64,000 bases of DNA, taken from Owenia fusiformis. Taxonomy: Eukaryota > Annelida > Polychaeta > Sabellida > Oweniidae. The stretch is taken from positions 9,102,989 through 9,166,988 of the forward strand of contig CAIIXF020000006.1 of assembly GCA_903813345.2 (NCBI GenBank), in the 5' to 3' direction. A program made the translations under genes and the position numbers. How positions within the stretch are numbered: position 1 is the stretch's first letter; every line of letters begins with the position of its first letter. This document shows positions 37,701-49,081 of the stretch, piece after piece. Under the pieces are notes generated by a model. It ran no database searches. It was given only the letters and a program-made list of their open reading frames with translations, and was not told the DNA's origin.

Positions 37701-40700
37701 GGCCAAGTAGGAGCCAGGTGAATCAGTTGCCTCATCAAAACTATCAGAAATGTGCTTACGGTATTCAATCATTTTTGAACCAAAAATGTAAACATGAAGT
37801 CCAAAGGTAATAATTTATTTAATATTTGCCTATTTTGCCTCATCTATTTCAATTTGCCTCATCTATTTTAATTTGTCTAATCTATTTTAATTTTCCTCAT
37901 TTATATAAATTTGCCTCGTCTATTTAAATTTGCCTCATCTATTTAAATTTGCCTCATCTATTTTAATTTGCCTCATCTATTTTAATTTGCCTCGCCTATT
38001 TCAATTTCTCATATATTTCACTTTGTCCCACACACTTCAATTTGCCACAGCTAATTCAACTTGTCTTTCATATTTCAATTTTCCTCATCTATTTCAATTT
38101 GCCTCATCTATTTAAATTTGCCTCATCTATTTCAATTTTCCTCATCTATTTCAATTTGCATCATCTATTTAAATTTGCCTCATCTTTTTATATTTGCATC
38201 ATCTATTTAAATTTGCCTCGTCTATTTTAATTTTCCTCGTCTATTCTAATTTGCTCGGTTATTTTTCAATCCTGGCTACAACCGTGAAGGTTCTTTAAAT
38301 AACCAAGTAAGAACAAATAGATAGTATACATTTTACCATATTCATTACGTTGGCTTCGTATCTTACAATACCGGTTGATATGATGATAAAATTTTAGATT
38401 GAACCAAACCTGTGAAAATCCTTTGGTAGTGGAATTTTGTGAACCTTAGATTCATGGCGTACCAAACTATGTCTTCCTTTAAAGCAAACACCACAAGCTT
38501 GACAAGGGCATATATTGGGAACATTGGAAACCAATTTCCTTCTTTTCTCTGCTTTCACCTCATTATGGGTTGTGTTGTAGTGCCTCTACAATTTAATTAC
38601 ATGTAGACACTTATTTCAGCGTTTTTAAATACTCATAACTTCCACGGTGACCAAGTGTTAACAGTGGAAATTGGCCCGGACGTGATTTTTCAAACTCTTT
38701 AGACGTGTTTTTTGAAAATTTGAGAGGTGGGTTGATAAATTTAGTTATGAAATTGCTTTCACTTGACTTTATGTAAAAGAAAGAAATTTATATTGCTTTC
38801 CATACTATATATCCTAACTCCAGGTATCCGTAAACGCGTAATTTGCACGAATCGTATGCTATAGCCTAGTCTTGGTATATCGGAAAGTGAGCTATTATGT
38901 CAGTGTTATACATTTTTGAACCAAAAATGTAAACATGAAGTCCAAAGGTAATAATTTATTTAATATTTGCCTATTTTGCCTCATCTATTTCAATTTGCCT
39001 CGTCTATTTTAATTTGCCTAATCTATTTTAATTTTCCTCATTTATATAAATTTGCCTCATCTATTTAAATTTGCCTCACCTATTTCAATTTGCCTCATCT
39101 ATTCAAATTTGCCTCACCTATTTCAATTTGCCTCATCTATTTAAATTTGCCTCACCTATTTTAATTTGCCTCATCTATTTAAATTTGCCTCATCTATTTA
39201 AATTTGCCTCATCTATTTAAATTTGCCTCATCTTTTTATATTTGCATCATCTATTTAAATTTGCCTCATAATTAAATTTACCTTATTTATTTTAATTCGC
39301 CTCGTCTATTTTAATTTTCCTCATCTATTCTAATTTGCTCGGTTATTTTTCAATCCTGGCTACAACCTTGAAGGTTCTTTAAATAACCACGTAAGAACAA
39401 ATAGATAGTATACATTTTACCATATTCATTACGTTGGCTTCGTATCTTACAATACCGGTTGATATGATGATAAAATTTTAGATTGAACCAAACCTGTGAA
39501 AATCCTTTGGTAGTGGAATTTTGTGAACCTTAGATTCATGGCGTACCAAACTATGTCTTCCTTTAAAGCAAACACCACAAGCTTGACAAGGGCATATATT
39601 GGGAACATTGGAAACCAATTTCCTTCTTTTCTCTGCTTTCACCTCATTATGGGTTGTGTTGTAGTGCCTCTACAATTTAATAACATGTAGACACTTATTT
39701 CAGCGTTTTTAAATACTCATAACTTCCACGGTGACCAAGTGTTAACAGTGGAAATTGGCCCGGACGTGTTTTTTCAAACTCTTTAGACGTGTTTTTGAAA
39801 ATTTGAGAGGTGGGTTGATAAATTTAGTTATGAAATTGCTTTCACTTGACTTTATGTAAAAGAAAGAAATTTATATTGCTTTCCATACTATATATCCTAA
39901 CTTCAGGTATCCGTAAACGCGTTATTTGCACGAATCGTATGCTATAGCCTAGTCTTGGTATATCGGAAAGTGAGCGATTCTGTCAGTGTTATACATATTT
40001 TTGCCTGAAAATCACTAGCCTGACTTGTATTAAATGAATACATCCATTCATAAGGAAAGCACTCACAATATGTGCGAAAACCACAAGTTAGAAGAACTTA
40101 AATAAGTAGCAATTGACCGAATAATTTTTTCTAGATTAAACTATTTAGACGTGTTCAAAAGATTTTGGTTAATGACGTTGACTTGTTACTGGAACGATTT
40201 AGACGTGTAAAGACATTGAGGTTTAACGATTTCGAAGTGGAAAACAGCACAATTAACAGTATTTATTTCCCAAAAAAATAATCAGGAAGTGGAAGAAATT
40301 GTTGTCTGAGTAATACAATCTTAATTATAAATGATTAACAATTGATTAACAGGATTGATCTATGGAATCATTACAGAATTTGATACTAAAATCAAAATGG
40401 TTAGAATCAGACATGCAAGGTTAAAGGGGCAGCAAGGACTTTAGAGAAAAAATTCAAAATTTTTTATTTTTTCTGAGCTATCAGGTCAATATTTGGCTTA
40501 ACATCTTCTCTGACATACTTATTTTCTTCAAATGTATGGATAAACTCTCAAGTTCAGCATTAAGAAGTGTAAATTCAGTTCAAAATCAAAGTTCTATATA
40601 GGGAGTCCCGCTTATAGATTTTTAAGATTCACCACGTTTCAAGAGCCATATCACCTGAAATAATGTTCATCCAGGGATGTAGATGATGAAAATATATGTT

Positions 40701-43700
40701 AGTCTTGATGAAATATCCAAACTTAAATATATTTTGACACTGGTCGATGATCGTTGAATGCCCCCCCCCCTGCACTAATTGTTGCACCTTTAATGCAAGT
40801 GAGGTTTGCGCAAGTGAGGTTAGCCTCGTCGCTCGTCGTTTAGAAAATTTGACTAGTCACATTTTTTAATTGCCCCGTCGCTCATTTAAAAACCGGACTC
40901 GTTGCTATTTTTTAATTTGCCTCAAATAAGTTTTAAAACGTCTCCATTGGCCTTAAATCTCTTTCCCCTGTCATGGACGTGGAATTTTATTGAAAATGAG
41001 AAGAAATGTTTAGTTTGCGATGCACTAAATGCATATATACTGTATGATCACCTTATGTACGGAATAACTCAACCATTATCTAGTGCTCAAAATCTATTAG
41101 GTTTGCCTCGGGATTTTGAACAATTTGATTCGTTGTTATTTCCTAATTTGCCTCACACAATGCAAATATCTGCCTCAAATTATTTTTGACATTTTCCATT
41201 TGATTTTCATTCCATCAAATAAATAAAACGCTACATATGCTGCTATCGTTGTATGAGTGACCTTTGAACTGTATTGTAACATGATGTGCTATACTGCGAA
41301 TTAAATTACAACATCTGATGATCTTGTCAAATCATACATCTGTCTTTCAACTTCTATCAGAAATACGAGATAGCAAGAATTTGAAAGAATTTGAAATTAC
41401 AAAATATGTGAAAAGTGCATTTTAAACACTCATCTACAAAATACTAATGCGATTATTTTCAGAAGCACAGACAAATTATTAAGCAACAAAACGTGTGAAC
41501 TGTGAACACTATTACGAGACAATTCAAAGTCGTTTATTTTATCACGTCTAAAACGTTAACTGTACGATTCCAAATCGTTAACATGGTTATTATAAGACAC
41601 GTCAATGACGTTATATTGTCCCTTCTCCATCGTAAACTCCACTTTCTACATTAACGGTCATTTATGGCAATTTTAAGACAAAGATAGTTAAAATATTAAC
41701 ACGATCTTAGAGAACTGAATATTATCCCACGTTGTGGGACACTAAACGCAAATTAGTACATATTTCTGGCACTTTTGGTATATAATTGCGATTAATATGA
41801 AGTATGATGGAATTATCCCCAAAATAGATTCGTGGGTATGAAGTCGAAGGTAGAAGTTATGTACGTTTGTAAAATATAGAATATTCTTAGCTTTTTGCTC
41901 CATTCTCACGAATGTCGCATCCTATGTTCTTACAAAACACGACTAAAGAGTTTGAAAAACACGTCCGGGCCAATTTCCACTGTTAACACTTGGTCACCGT
42001 GACTTCTTTCTAAGTCAGTTTTTACGAACAGAACATTGTTAACAATGCTAAGCAGTTTAGGATGCTAGAAAACCCAACCCACTCATTATTAGTGTATTAC
42101 ATTTACTGTGTGATGCTTTTATAACTGACCACACATATGAGTTGTATATGCATACCTTTTCTCTTCTATTAGTCAGGAAGGTCTTCATACAAGAAGGCAT
42201 TCGACATGGAACTGGTTCACTCCTGCTATGTACTTCTAAACAGTCTTCCATAGCAGTTTTTGTATAATACCTATGTCCACATTCCTGAAAGAATATTCAT
42301 TCACACTCATACATGTAGCAAAATTCAAATCAATGAAAACATCAACAGCAACCCATGGCGTAGCAATCCAATCGGCTGTGGTAGAGCATCGGACTTTGGA
42401 GGGGTCCTGGGTTTGATTGCCACACAGGCCTTTCAATTCAGGACACTTTTTCTCAAGTCTATATCTCACTTGTTACACTATGTTTGTTAGTAAGTCATTC
42501 CCTGGTGCACCCTACTGTCATAACAAAACTAAAAATATTCAATATAACTTGACATATAGTGACCAAAATGATAATGGGATTGGGATTTATACCAGCGATC
42601 TTCCTTGGATAGTAAAGAATGCTAGTAGTGAGGAGGTTAAGTTACATGTTTAAAAGGGAAAGTGCATGTATGTGGATGTGTAATATAATAACCATCATGG
42701 ATTACTGTCCCTTTCTCAATCGTTTTATCAAGGAACCTTATTATTACTTATTACTATGATGATGGGGAGAACTTCACATCTGTTATTTATAGAGAGAGGA
42801 CCATGATTCTAAATCCAATAATTCTAATATCTCCACAGGGTACAAAAGCCTTTTACCAGATTTCCCATTCTGATACTCATAACATCTTTCTGTTTCACCT
42901 GAAACATGATCTCAGGGCTGAGAAGAAATGCGATGTCATGGTTTATCATGATGCAGATTTCCAATAATAATGTAATACATTTGTAATAATGATATTCTTA
43001 GCAGGCTACTAAAGTGTCTTTGGATTACTTGGATTAACATTAAATTACTTTATAACGAAATGAGAAGGCTTCAATACAGACATACAGAACTAACAAATAA
43101 AAATAACGTTGCAAGTAAGTTTCAAAATTGGATAAGTCAAGCATATCATAATGAATCATATAAAATACTATCCAGATGAACATATTTAATAATATAAAAA
43201 TAAACTTTTCAATTTTCTCCCATTGGGCATTCATTTAGTCATAGTCATAAAGAATTGCTCATGGGCTTTTAGAGGAAATTCTTATTGATTTACACCTCTC
43301 AAATAACACACATGGGCCTGACATTGAGATACTCCAATTCAAATTGACAGGAAAATTAATGCAAAAAATAAGTACCTCGCATTGGAATTTTGGTCCAATA
43401 ATGTTATTCTGTTTGTGTTTATTCTTGATGTGCTCATTCAAATGTTTTTTTTCGAGAGTAGCATAAGTACAATCGGGTTCCTGCAAATAAAACATAAAAT
43501 CAATGGTAAAAATAAAGGGAAAGTAAATAGTTTTATTCTGAGAGGGACAATTATGATTATAAAATGACTGAAGGTAAATAACATATGGAAAGCACACCAT
43601 CAAGTACCTATCCAAGTAAAATCATCTTCAATTAATCATTTTTATATTTACCTTATTAAGTTCCTACCAAATCTAAACGTTTTAGATTAAAAAACGCACC

Positions 43701-46346
43701 ATTTGTGTTCAACTTACACAGGTTTTCAATCTTACCTTTCTATATTCCTCAGCACATTTCAGAAGTCTGAACCCAGATTGGACAATGCCATGTTTGGAAT
43801 ACATATGACGAGCTAATCTCCGATTGGATTCAGAAGGACGCCTCCGTACTTTTTCTATCTTGATTTTATAAGTGCAGATGTGACAGCTTAACCCAGCAGG
43901 AGATCTGGTTGCAGGGATCTTATCAAATGATGGGAGCGGACATATTTGCAGATGTCTCATCCAAAGTTTTTCACTGACAAATTTGTTGCATTTATAGCAT
44001 CGGATTGACTCAAATATCAACTCACCCTTGTGTTTTGTCTGATAGCAGAAGTAACAATGCCTGAGAAAACGTCTATAATTTAAGAAAGGTGGCATTTGGC
44101 AATTATCACAACAGTAAGCAAAATTGTCAAGAGCAAGATTTGGAGTTGCATTTATTTTAATGAGATCTGTTACTGGTTCTCCTGTCCAACATGTAATAAA
44201 ATGGGTCAAAAGTTTCAATTCATTTTTAAATCTTTGTTTACAGTTAGGACACCTTATCCCACTTTGCGTTATTTTAAAAAGAGGATTTCGTCTAGGCGTA
44301 CATTTTATTTTCTTTCTTTCGGCTGATTTGTCTTTCATTCTTTTACATTTTACCCTACAGCTTCGCTTAATCATAACTGATGCATTATCAATGGTATTAG
44401 ATACCTCTTCCACAGTGCCATAAACTTCAGGCCTAGGGTCAGGGACTTGCTCACTCAGGTCAATCTTGGTATCATTGTACCCTGTATCATTTTCACTGTC
44501 TCCTGTTATTGCCTCCTTATTTTCTGCATAAGTTTCATAGTGTCCAATTCCAATCTCATTTTCTCCTTGAGAAGTGATATTTTCAAGAGAAACAGGCCAA
44601 GGTTTTGCTTTACCAAGACAAGGGGTATTAAAGGGATTATGAGTGACTGCATATTGGCACTTTTCTTGGTATAAATCCAAATACCTTTCCTGATCATACA
44701 ATTGAGTCTCTTCATGTATACCATCCCTATGGTCATTTGTGCCATCTTCATCTTTTAATTCATTCATCTTTTGGATATTCACATTTAGGACATCCTGAAA
44801 GGCATTGACCATATCGGTATTTAGTATAGATGAGTATTGGTGATCGATATATGCCGGTATGATTGTTTTATTTTCTATCTCAAGCTTAGCACACTGAAGT
44901 GTAACAAATGCCTCCCTATTCATTTCATTGTTTTTGTTTAGCATGTTACTTGATATTGTTGCTGATGATGCATCTTTAGTTGTTTCATCATCACTATCTC
45001 GTTCATATTTAATTGTATCCTCAGCGATGTGGACACGTTCATCAACTGAGCTTACTCTATTTTCATTTAAAATTGGTTCATCATTTGAGTTCATTTCAGC
45101 ATTTACATTTCCTTGGTCATACATAAAATGAGCCCCTTGATCTGTGATTAATTCATCATCATTTGACTTCCCTTGATTTGCATGATTGGAGATTAATTCG
45201 TCACCAATTGAGATCATTTCATTAAGCTTTAAATCAACTGCATCATGAGCATAAAGGTTTTCAGAATTAACATGAGATTCTCGTTGACTCGCATCAACAT
45301 CCTCTTCATCACATTCAAGGTTCATCAGATGGCTGCTCTCAGTCTCCATTTGAGGTTCTTTTTCTTCAAATGAGTCTGTCTTAATGTCATTTGATGTTTC
45401 TCCTCCCATGGTGTCTTTATTTACATCATGTTCTGGTAAGATGTTTCCTGTCACCAACGATATATGTTCCTCCTCAGGATTATTTTTCACACCTTTTTCT
45501 TGAAGAGTTTGAGATTCTGACTTGCTTGTGTCAACAGCTTCATGCTTTTCGTAATTGTTCTTGAAATAAAGATGTTGTTTTTCATTGGCTGGCAGATTTT
45601 GAGACTCTGAATCTGATAACTGAAGGCTGCAGATCTTTAGACAATGGGGTATTATTAGTTCTGTAAGAGATTCTAACCCAAGGACCTTACTAGCTTTAAA
45701 TAGAAATATGCAATTGTCAGGTGTTACTTCCATTTCCCCAGTGTAAATATAATGTAAGATATTCATCATGTCCTTGTGATTCAGATTTGATCCTAAATGT
45801 GGTCGTAAATCAAGCAGGACCCCAGAGATTCCCTCAGTGCCACGCATGCGTGAGATAAGGTCAAAGCATTTTTTGAAATACTCAGACGCCGCTATTAATA
45901 TACACGAGTGAGCGTTTACATTGACATCACAAGTTTTTATCTTTATGTCACAAGCTTGGTTTTGTTTCAACATGTTCCATAATATTACAGAGAGGTGTGA
46001 TAGCTTTCCTTTGTGTCTTTCATCTGACAATAAGACCTGAAAATCAGAGTATGGGTTTTCTTAACTTTACAGAAAATTCTTTCAGAACATTCTTTAAGAG
46101 ACTAGAACTAAGTTTCGCCTGCAATATGTAATTCTTTCTTTAATTTTTTATCATAGCACTGTTTGCATATGAGCATATGAGTGTCTCTTGAAACTCAAAC
46201 ATAGACATATGATTCATGAATAAAAATCTTAAGCAATTGCATAATAGTATTAATTCATATGCTGTACATACAAATATCCAAATACAAGTCCTACTACTTA
46301 CTGGATCAGATAAGGTGGGTGGTGCTATATCTTGATTTTGATTCAT
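34726..46346 (-). CDS. BTB/POZ zinc-finger protein A, complete coding region, eight exons
   Basis: Minus-strand exons: 46302-46346, 43736-46036, 43376-43480, 42156-42284, 39494-39669 (or its copy 38410-38585), 37342-37508, 36645-36733, 34726-34947. They join in frame to 1077 residues. BTB domain at about residues 35-150 (NVNAHSCILIAASEYFKKC, ILHYIYTGEM). A long acidic, Asn/Asp/Glu-rich region follows, then a basic stretch (KCKRMKDKSAERKKIK) that may be a nuclear signal. Zinc fingers: three C-x2-C-H-x3-C fingers and one C2H2 in exon 2 (about 611-770), then about seven more across exons 3-8. Several fingers are completed only across splice junctions (for example CRMPSC ending exon 4, the two His in exon 5), which confirms the model. 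Family members are nuclear transcription factors, usually repressors. The start at 46346 is chosen by match with the paralog; in-frame ATGs also exist at 46364 and 46373. Confidence 0.9.
34978..35421. mobile_element. 444-bp MITE, copy 2 of the 3152 family
   Basis: End-to-end match with 3152-3594, including AATGCGAGTAGGTAGTTAC at the left and CGCATCTAGTCTATTA at the right. It lies in the last intron of zinc-finger gene A, 30 bp from the final exon. Confidence 0.8.
36265..36528. mobile_element. 264-bp foldback MITE in the last intron of gene A
   Basis: Near-palindromic arms of about 125 bp (ATACGTATGTGGAAGCCCAA and complement) separated by a short loop around TTGCTTTTTATCGCG. Forms an almost uninterrupted hairpin. 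Confidence 0.85.
37825..38265. repeat. 19-bp minisatellite, TTTGCCTCATCTATTTAAA
   Basis: About twenty imperfect copies with variants CATCTATTTCAAT and CGTCTATTTTAAT. A second block is at 38966-39345. It lies in an intron of gene A, and its open frames are compositional. Confidence 0.85.
38410..38585 (-). other. duplicated zinc-finger exon 5, downstream copy
   Basis: 176 bp with intact acceptor (ATTGTAG|AGG) and donor (CACAG|GTTTGG). It encodes the His pair of the preceding finger and a C2H2 finger (CQACGVCFKGRHSL). It enters at phase 0 and leaves at phase 2. The 39494-39669 copy is essentially identical. Splicing both in series would read into TGA ten codons into the second copy, so at most one can be used in a coding mRNA. 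Confidence 0.85.
38966..39345. repeat. 19-bp minisatellite, second block
   Basis: Same unit and flanks as 37825-38265, copied by the 1.1-kb tandem duplication, with a different order and number of variants. Confidence 0.85.
39494..39669 (-). other. duplicated zinc-finger exon 5, upstream copy
   Basis: Same length, splice sites and reading as 38410-38585; it is reached first in the direction of transcription. Both copies join correctly to exon 4 (phase 0) and exon 6 (phase 2, completing an Arg codon). Confidence 0.85.
39727..42001. mobile_element. 2.3-kb element with CACGGTGACC ends and 5-bp target duplication
   Basis: Left CACGGTGACCAAGTGTTAAC; the right end read inward is identical over about 40 bp. 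ACTTC flanks both sides (39722-39726 and 42002-42006). Inside both ends TTTAGACGTGT motifs recur. A CAC start with 5-bp duplication fits Transib-type elements; that class call is inference. No transposase frame. A second left end at 38643 belongs to the tandem duplication. Located in an intron of gene A. Confidence 0.7.
40421..40793. mobile_element. 373-bp TTAA-flanked MITE nested in the CACGGTGACC element
   Basis: Begins TTAAAGGGGCAGCA and ends TTGTTGCACCTTTAA, inverted with mismatches. T2/Kolobok-like terminus. Confidence 0.6.
42156..42284 (-). other. exon 4 of zinc-finger protein A
   Basis: 43 codons, phase 0 on both sides. Joined to exon 3 (ending FQCE) it forms C-x2-C-x12-C-x3-H, a finger with Cys where the first His is usual. 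Its own end begins a C-x4-C finger whose two His lie in exon 5. Confidence 0.85.
42353..42426 (+). repeat. tRNA-derived SINE head or tRNA relic
   Basis: GGCTGTGGTAGAGCATCGGA resembles a tRNA D-arm and A box, and GGTCCTGGGTTTGATTGCC resembles the T-arm and B box (usual GGTTCGAATCC). The acceptor stem does not pair well, so it is not a functional tRNA. It lies next to exon 4 of gene A, in the intron. Confidence 0.5.
43736..46036 (-). other. BTB exon (exon 2) of zinc-finger protein A
   Basis: Opens with acceptor TTTTCAG|GTCTTATTG and closes with AAAG|GTAAGA, both phase 0, 767 codons. It carries the BTB domain, the acidic spacer and four fingers; three of these use Cys as the last zinc ligand (CPNC..H-FIT-C, CDNC..H-CYF-C, CYKC..H-LQI-C). 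The spacer has one copy of a unit that is doubled in the paralog. Confidence 0.9.
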
Positions 46347-46422
46347 CGTTTGATATATTCTCATATTTTTCATAGCTATCTCTTTTCTCACAATTTTGAA
46401 TTTCTATTGTATCATACAACAC
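46347..46422 (-). other. 5' UTR part of the first coding exon of gene A
   Basis: A splice acceptor (ACTTTTTCAG|GTGTTG) opens this segment. The paralog has a matching acceptor at 56170 (GCTTTCAG|GTTTTGGTA). Conservation of both suggests a non-coding exon further upstream in each gene. Confidence 0.6.
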
Positions 46423-46517
46423 CTGAAAAAGTACAAAACTATGTAAAGGTATTGTTGATTAGAAGCAACACTTTATATGTGCCATTGATATTTTTCACTG
46501 GAATGGTGGATCGAAGG

Positions 46518-46687
46518 CAGGCCCGTAAGTTTTACAAAGGGGGACCCACTTTTCTAAAAGTTCCAGGGGGGGGGCTCACTTGACAATATGGCCAAAAATC
46601 TGTTGAAAAGTGCTCAGAAATGGTGATTTTGGAAGATGTTTTGGCCAGCTCCCTGAACTCCCCCTCCCCTCCCTAGCTATGGGCATG
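46518..46687. mobile_element. short MITE, CAGGCCCGTAG family
   Basis: Left CAGGCCCGTAAGTTT with a G-run; right CCCTAGCTATGGGCATG is the imperfect inverted end. Confidence 0.55.
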
Positions 46688-46765
46688 TAAGGGATTATAT
46701 ATTCATGCTACTTTATCTTTCCGGTAAACACTGCGCATTACCAACTCAGTACATCAATGGAGTTT

Positions 46766-46996
46766 TTAAGGTGTCATGGTGCTTAACAGGAAATGACAAA
46801 AGAGGAAGTAACAAAACCGTGCAGGATTTTGAATATTTTTAAACCAAGATAATAGAGTTCTGTTTTGACCTCCAGTCAGGTTGACTAGTACCACATATCA
46901 TTTACATGACCAGAATCACTTGTATATGGTCAGAATGACCCTAACATGATGAAATATATGCATATTATATGCATGGTTTTGTCACTTTCTGTTTTA
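46766..46996. mobile_element. deleted copy of the TTAA foldback element
   Basis: Follows the left arm of 2817-3713 (TTAAGGTGTCATGG, AACAGGAAATGACAAA) and then passes directly to a short right end (GCATGGTTTTGTCACTTTCT). Confidence 0.65.
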
Positions 46997-47011
46997 GATC
47001 ATAGGCCAGTA

Positions 47012-47545
47012 CACTGGTGATCCACTCGATTACGCTGGTTACCAAAACGAATCGTTTTGGTAACAAAATGTCGGAACGTCGAAGGTACGATTTTTCTTTT
47101 TTCCTTATATCACGCGTTGTAGGCAGAATCCCCACGACTTTTTTTCTCACAAACGTATATCAGTATCATATGTTATAGAAAATGTACATGTTTGCGAAAA
47201 AATAGCTCAGAAGACAACAGAATCGTCGATTTAATTCGTCACTTAAGTTACATAAACGGTTTTGGTTAAAAGTGCAGATCTAACCGTTTTTCGAAAAACC
47301 GTTTATGTAACTTAAGTGAGTAATTAAATCGACGATGCTGTTGTCTTCTGAACTATTTGTTCGCAAATATGTACATTTTCTTAAGCATATGATACTGATA
47401 CACGTTTGTGTTAAAAACATCGCGGGAATTCTGCCTAAAACGCATGATATAAGGAAAAAAGAAAAATCGTACCTTCGACGTTCCGACATTTTGTTACCAA
47501 AACGATTCGTTTTGGTAACCAGCGTAATCGAGTGGATCACCAGTG
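47012..47545. repeat. 534-bp near-perfect palindrome
   Basis: Arms of about 260 bp start CACTGGTGATCCACTCGATT and end with its complement; the turn lies near 47258-47290. Single-arm relatives are at 54746-54943 and, more diverged, 30868-31070. Short inner palindromes such as AAAACGAATCGTTTT also occur. Confidence 0.85.
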
Positions 47546-47682
47546 CAGTAGCAATAAGCTTATATGACTTATATCATAGGACCCTTAAAATATTTTGGAC
47601 CCAAAAATTTTGTAGGGCTTCAAAAAATGGGCCTGTTTGGCATAAATTGGCCTTTTGGCCTTTAGACTCGAAATGTCCCCCC

Positions 47683-49081
47683 GGGTTTGTAGAAAAACCG
47701 GATACCGGGTAGTAAATCCTCCATGCTGGGTTCAAACTTGGTTCCCGGTACCCGGTCGAAAAAAACGGGTACGGGTAACATATACCATTAGAAAACGTGT
47801 ACAGTAAGATTTGTTTTGAATTTACAAAAATGTATGTAACTTCCTTCAAAATTGAGCTAGAAGCTTCAAATAAAAAGCATTTTAAGGCTCTTTTCTTCCT
47901 CTATCATCATGGTCATATTTTCATTGGTTATGGTGGGGGTGCGATCGTACCTCCTGGCTACGCCTATGCCATTGTAAGACGTAACAATTTACACTTCAGT
48001 GGACGTTTCGTCGAAAATTGGGATAACTTAAATTATGATTAATAATCAAAATCTTACACGTTGCATCATGTAAATTAACACACGTCACCTCTCTGCTAAA
48101 GTAACGATAGCTATTTACAAGTTTAAATCATAATCAAAACAGTTCACGCACCAACATACGAACTATTGAAAATAGAGTAAGATTGATTTGTTATGTTTTT
48201 CAAATCGTCTTAATGTCATAGCATGGGCTTTCAACTAGAAGGGTAGGCAACTTCCCATATTTCATACATAAGCATTGCCTTTGGGTATTCAAAATTGGAG
48301 AATGTACACATTCCAAGAAAATCTTATTTTGTACTTTTTATGGATGATTTAAGAAATAACTCAAAAATAAAAACATAATTATCTACATATATGTTTATAA
48401 TTTAATAAAAAATGGAATTCATCATAATTATGACAATACAGAAAGTGAACATTCTCCCACAAATTATGTTTTTATTGGAATGTGTTCTTGAATAATTACC
48501 AACAATGCAATACTCGAAGAGAACATCTTGATACCTCTTATTCTTATTGGTTTTTTTGTTTACTTTTAGATGAGATTGAATATATTTTATGCTTTATCCT
48601 ATTGAAAAAAAAAAATTTCAAAATAATACTAAAGCATATACATTTATCTCATACCTTTTGAAATATTAGCATAAAGGGAAGCATGGCATTGCTCATTTTG
48701 GTCTCATGTTATTGCACAGAGTTGGATACCCTTCTAATTGAAAGCCCATGGTCATAGGCGTAGCCAGGAGGGGGTGCGATGGTGCGATCACCCCCCCCCC
48801 CCCCCCCCCCCCCATAACCAATGAAAATATGGCCATGATGATAGAGAAAGAAAAGAGCAGCTTAAAATGCTTTTTATTTGAAGCTTCTAGCTCAATTTTG
48901 AAGGCAGTTACATACATTTTTGTAAATTCAAAACAAATCTTACACGTTTTCTAATGGTATATGTTATATATTCGTATTTTTCGTTTTTTGGTGCCCGTTT
49001 TTTTCGACCGGGTACCGAGTTTGAACCCAGCATGGAGGATTTACTACCCAGTACCTGGTACCCGTTTTTTTCTACAAACCC
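47683..49081. mobile_element. 1.4-kb hAT-type element with long inverted ends
   Basis: Ends GGGTTTGTAGAAAAACCGG and the inverted counterpart; arms of about 300 bp (47683-47975 and 48755-49081). The flanks GTCCCCCC and GTCCCCCT agree at 7 of 8 bases. The AAGCTTCTAGCTCA segment is shared with 21774-22251. A long C-run lies at 48790-48813. No transposase. Confidence 0.7.

Larger units (their letters stand above)
37770..38910. repeat. 1.1-kb tandem duplication, unit 1
   Basis: Repeated as 38911-39993. Each unit holds a TTTGCCTCATCTATT minisatellite, intron sequence, zinc-finger exon 5 and the first 270 bp of the CACGGTGACC transposon. Outside the minisatellite I see only a handful of differences, so the duplication is young. 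Confidence 0.9.
38911..39993. repeat. 1.1-kb tandem duplication, unit 2
   Basis: Second unit, about 58 bp shorter because of a different minisatellite copy number. It runs on into the remainder of the transposon that ends at 42001. Confidence 0.9.

Noticed and set aside
40902-41189. 95-codon frame
   Set aside because: Lies inside the CACGGTGACC transposon; no recognisable domain, and compositionally like the surrounding repeats.
42353-42426. tRNA gene
   Set aside because: A and B box-like sequence is present but the acceptor stem does not pair and the B box is altered; more likely a SINE.
46364-46373. Earlier in-frame ATGs as start of zinc-finger protein A
   Set aside because: The paralog has a stop just upstream of its matching ATG, and similarity begins at MNQ; the later ATG was preferred.
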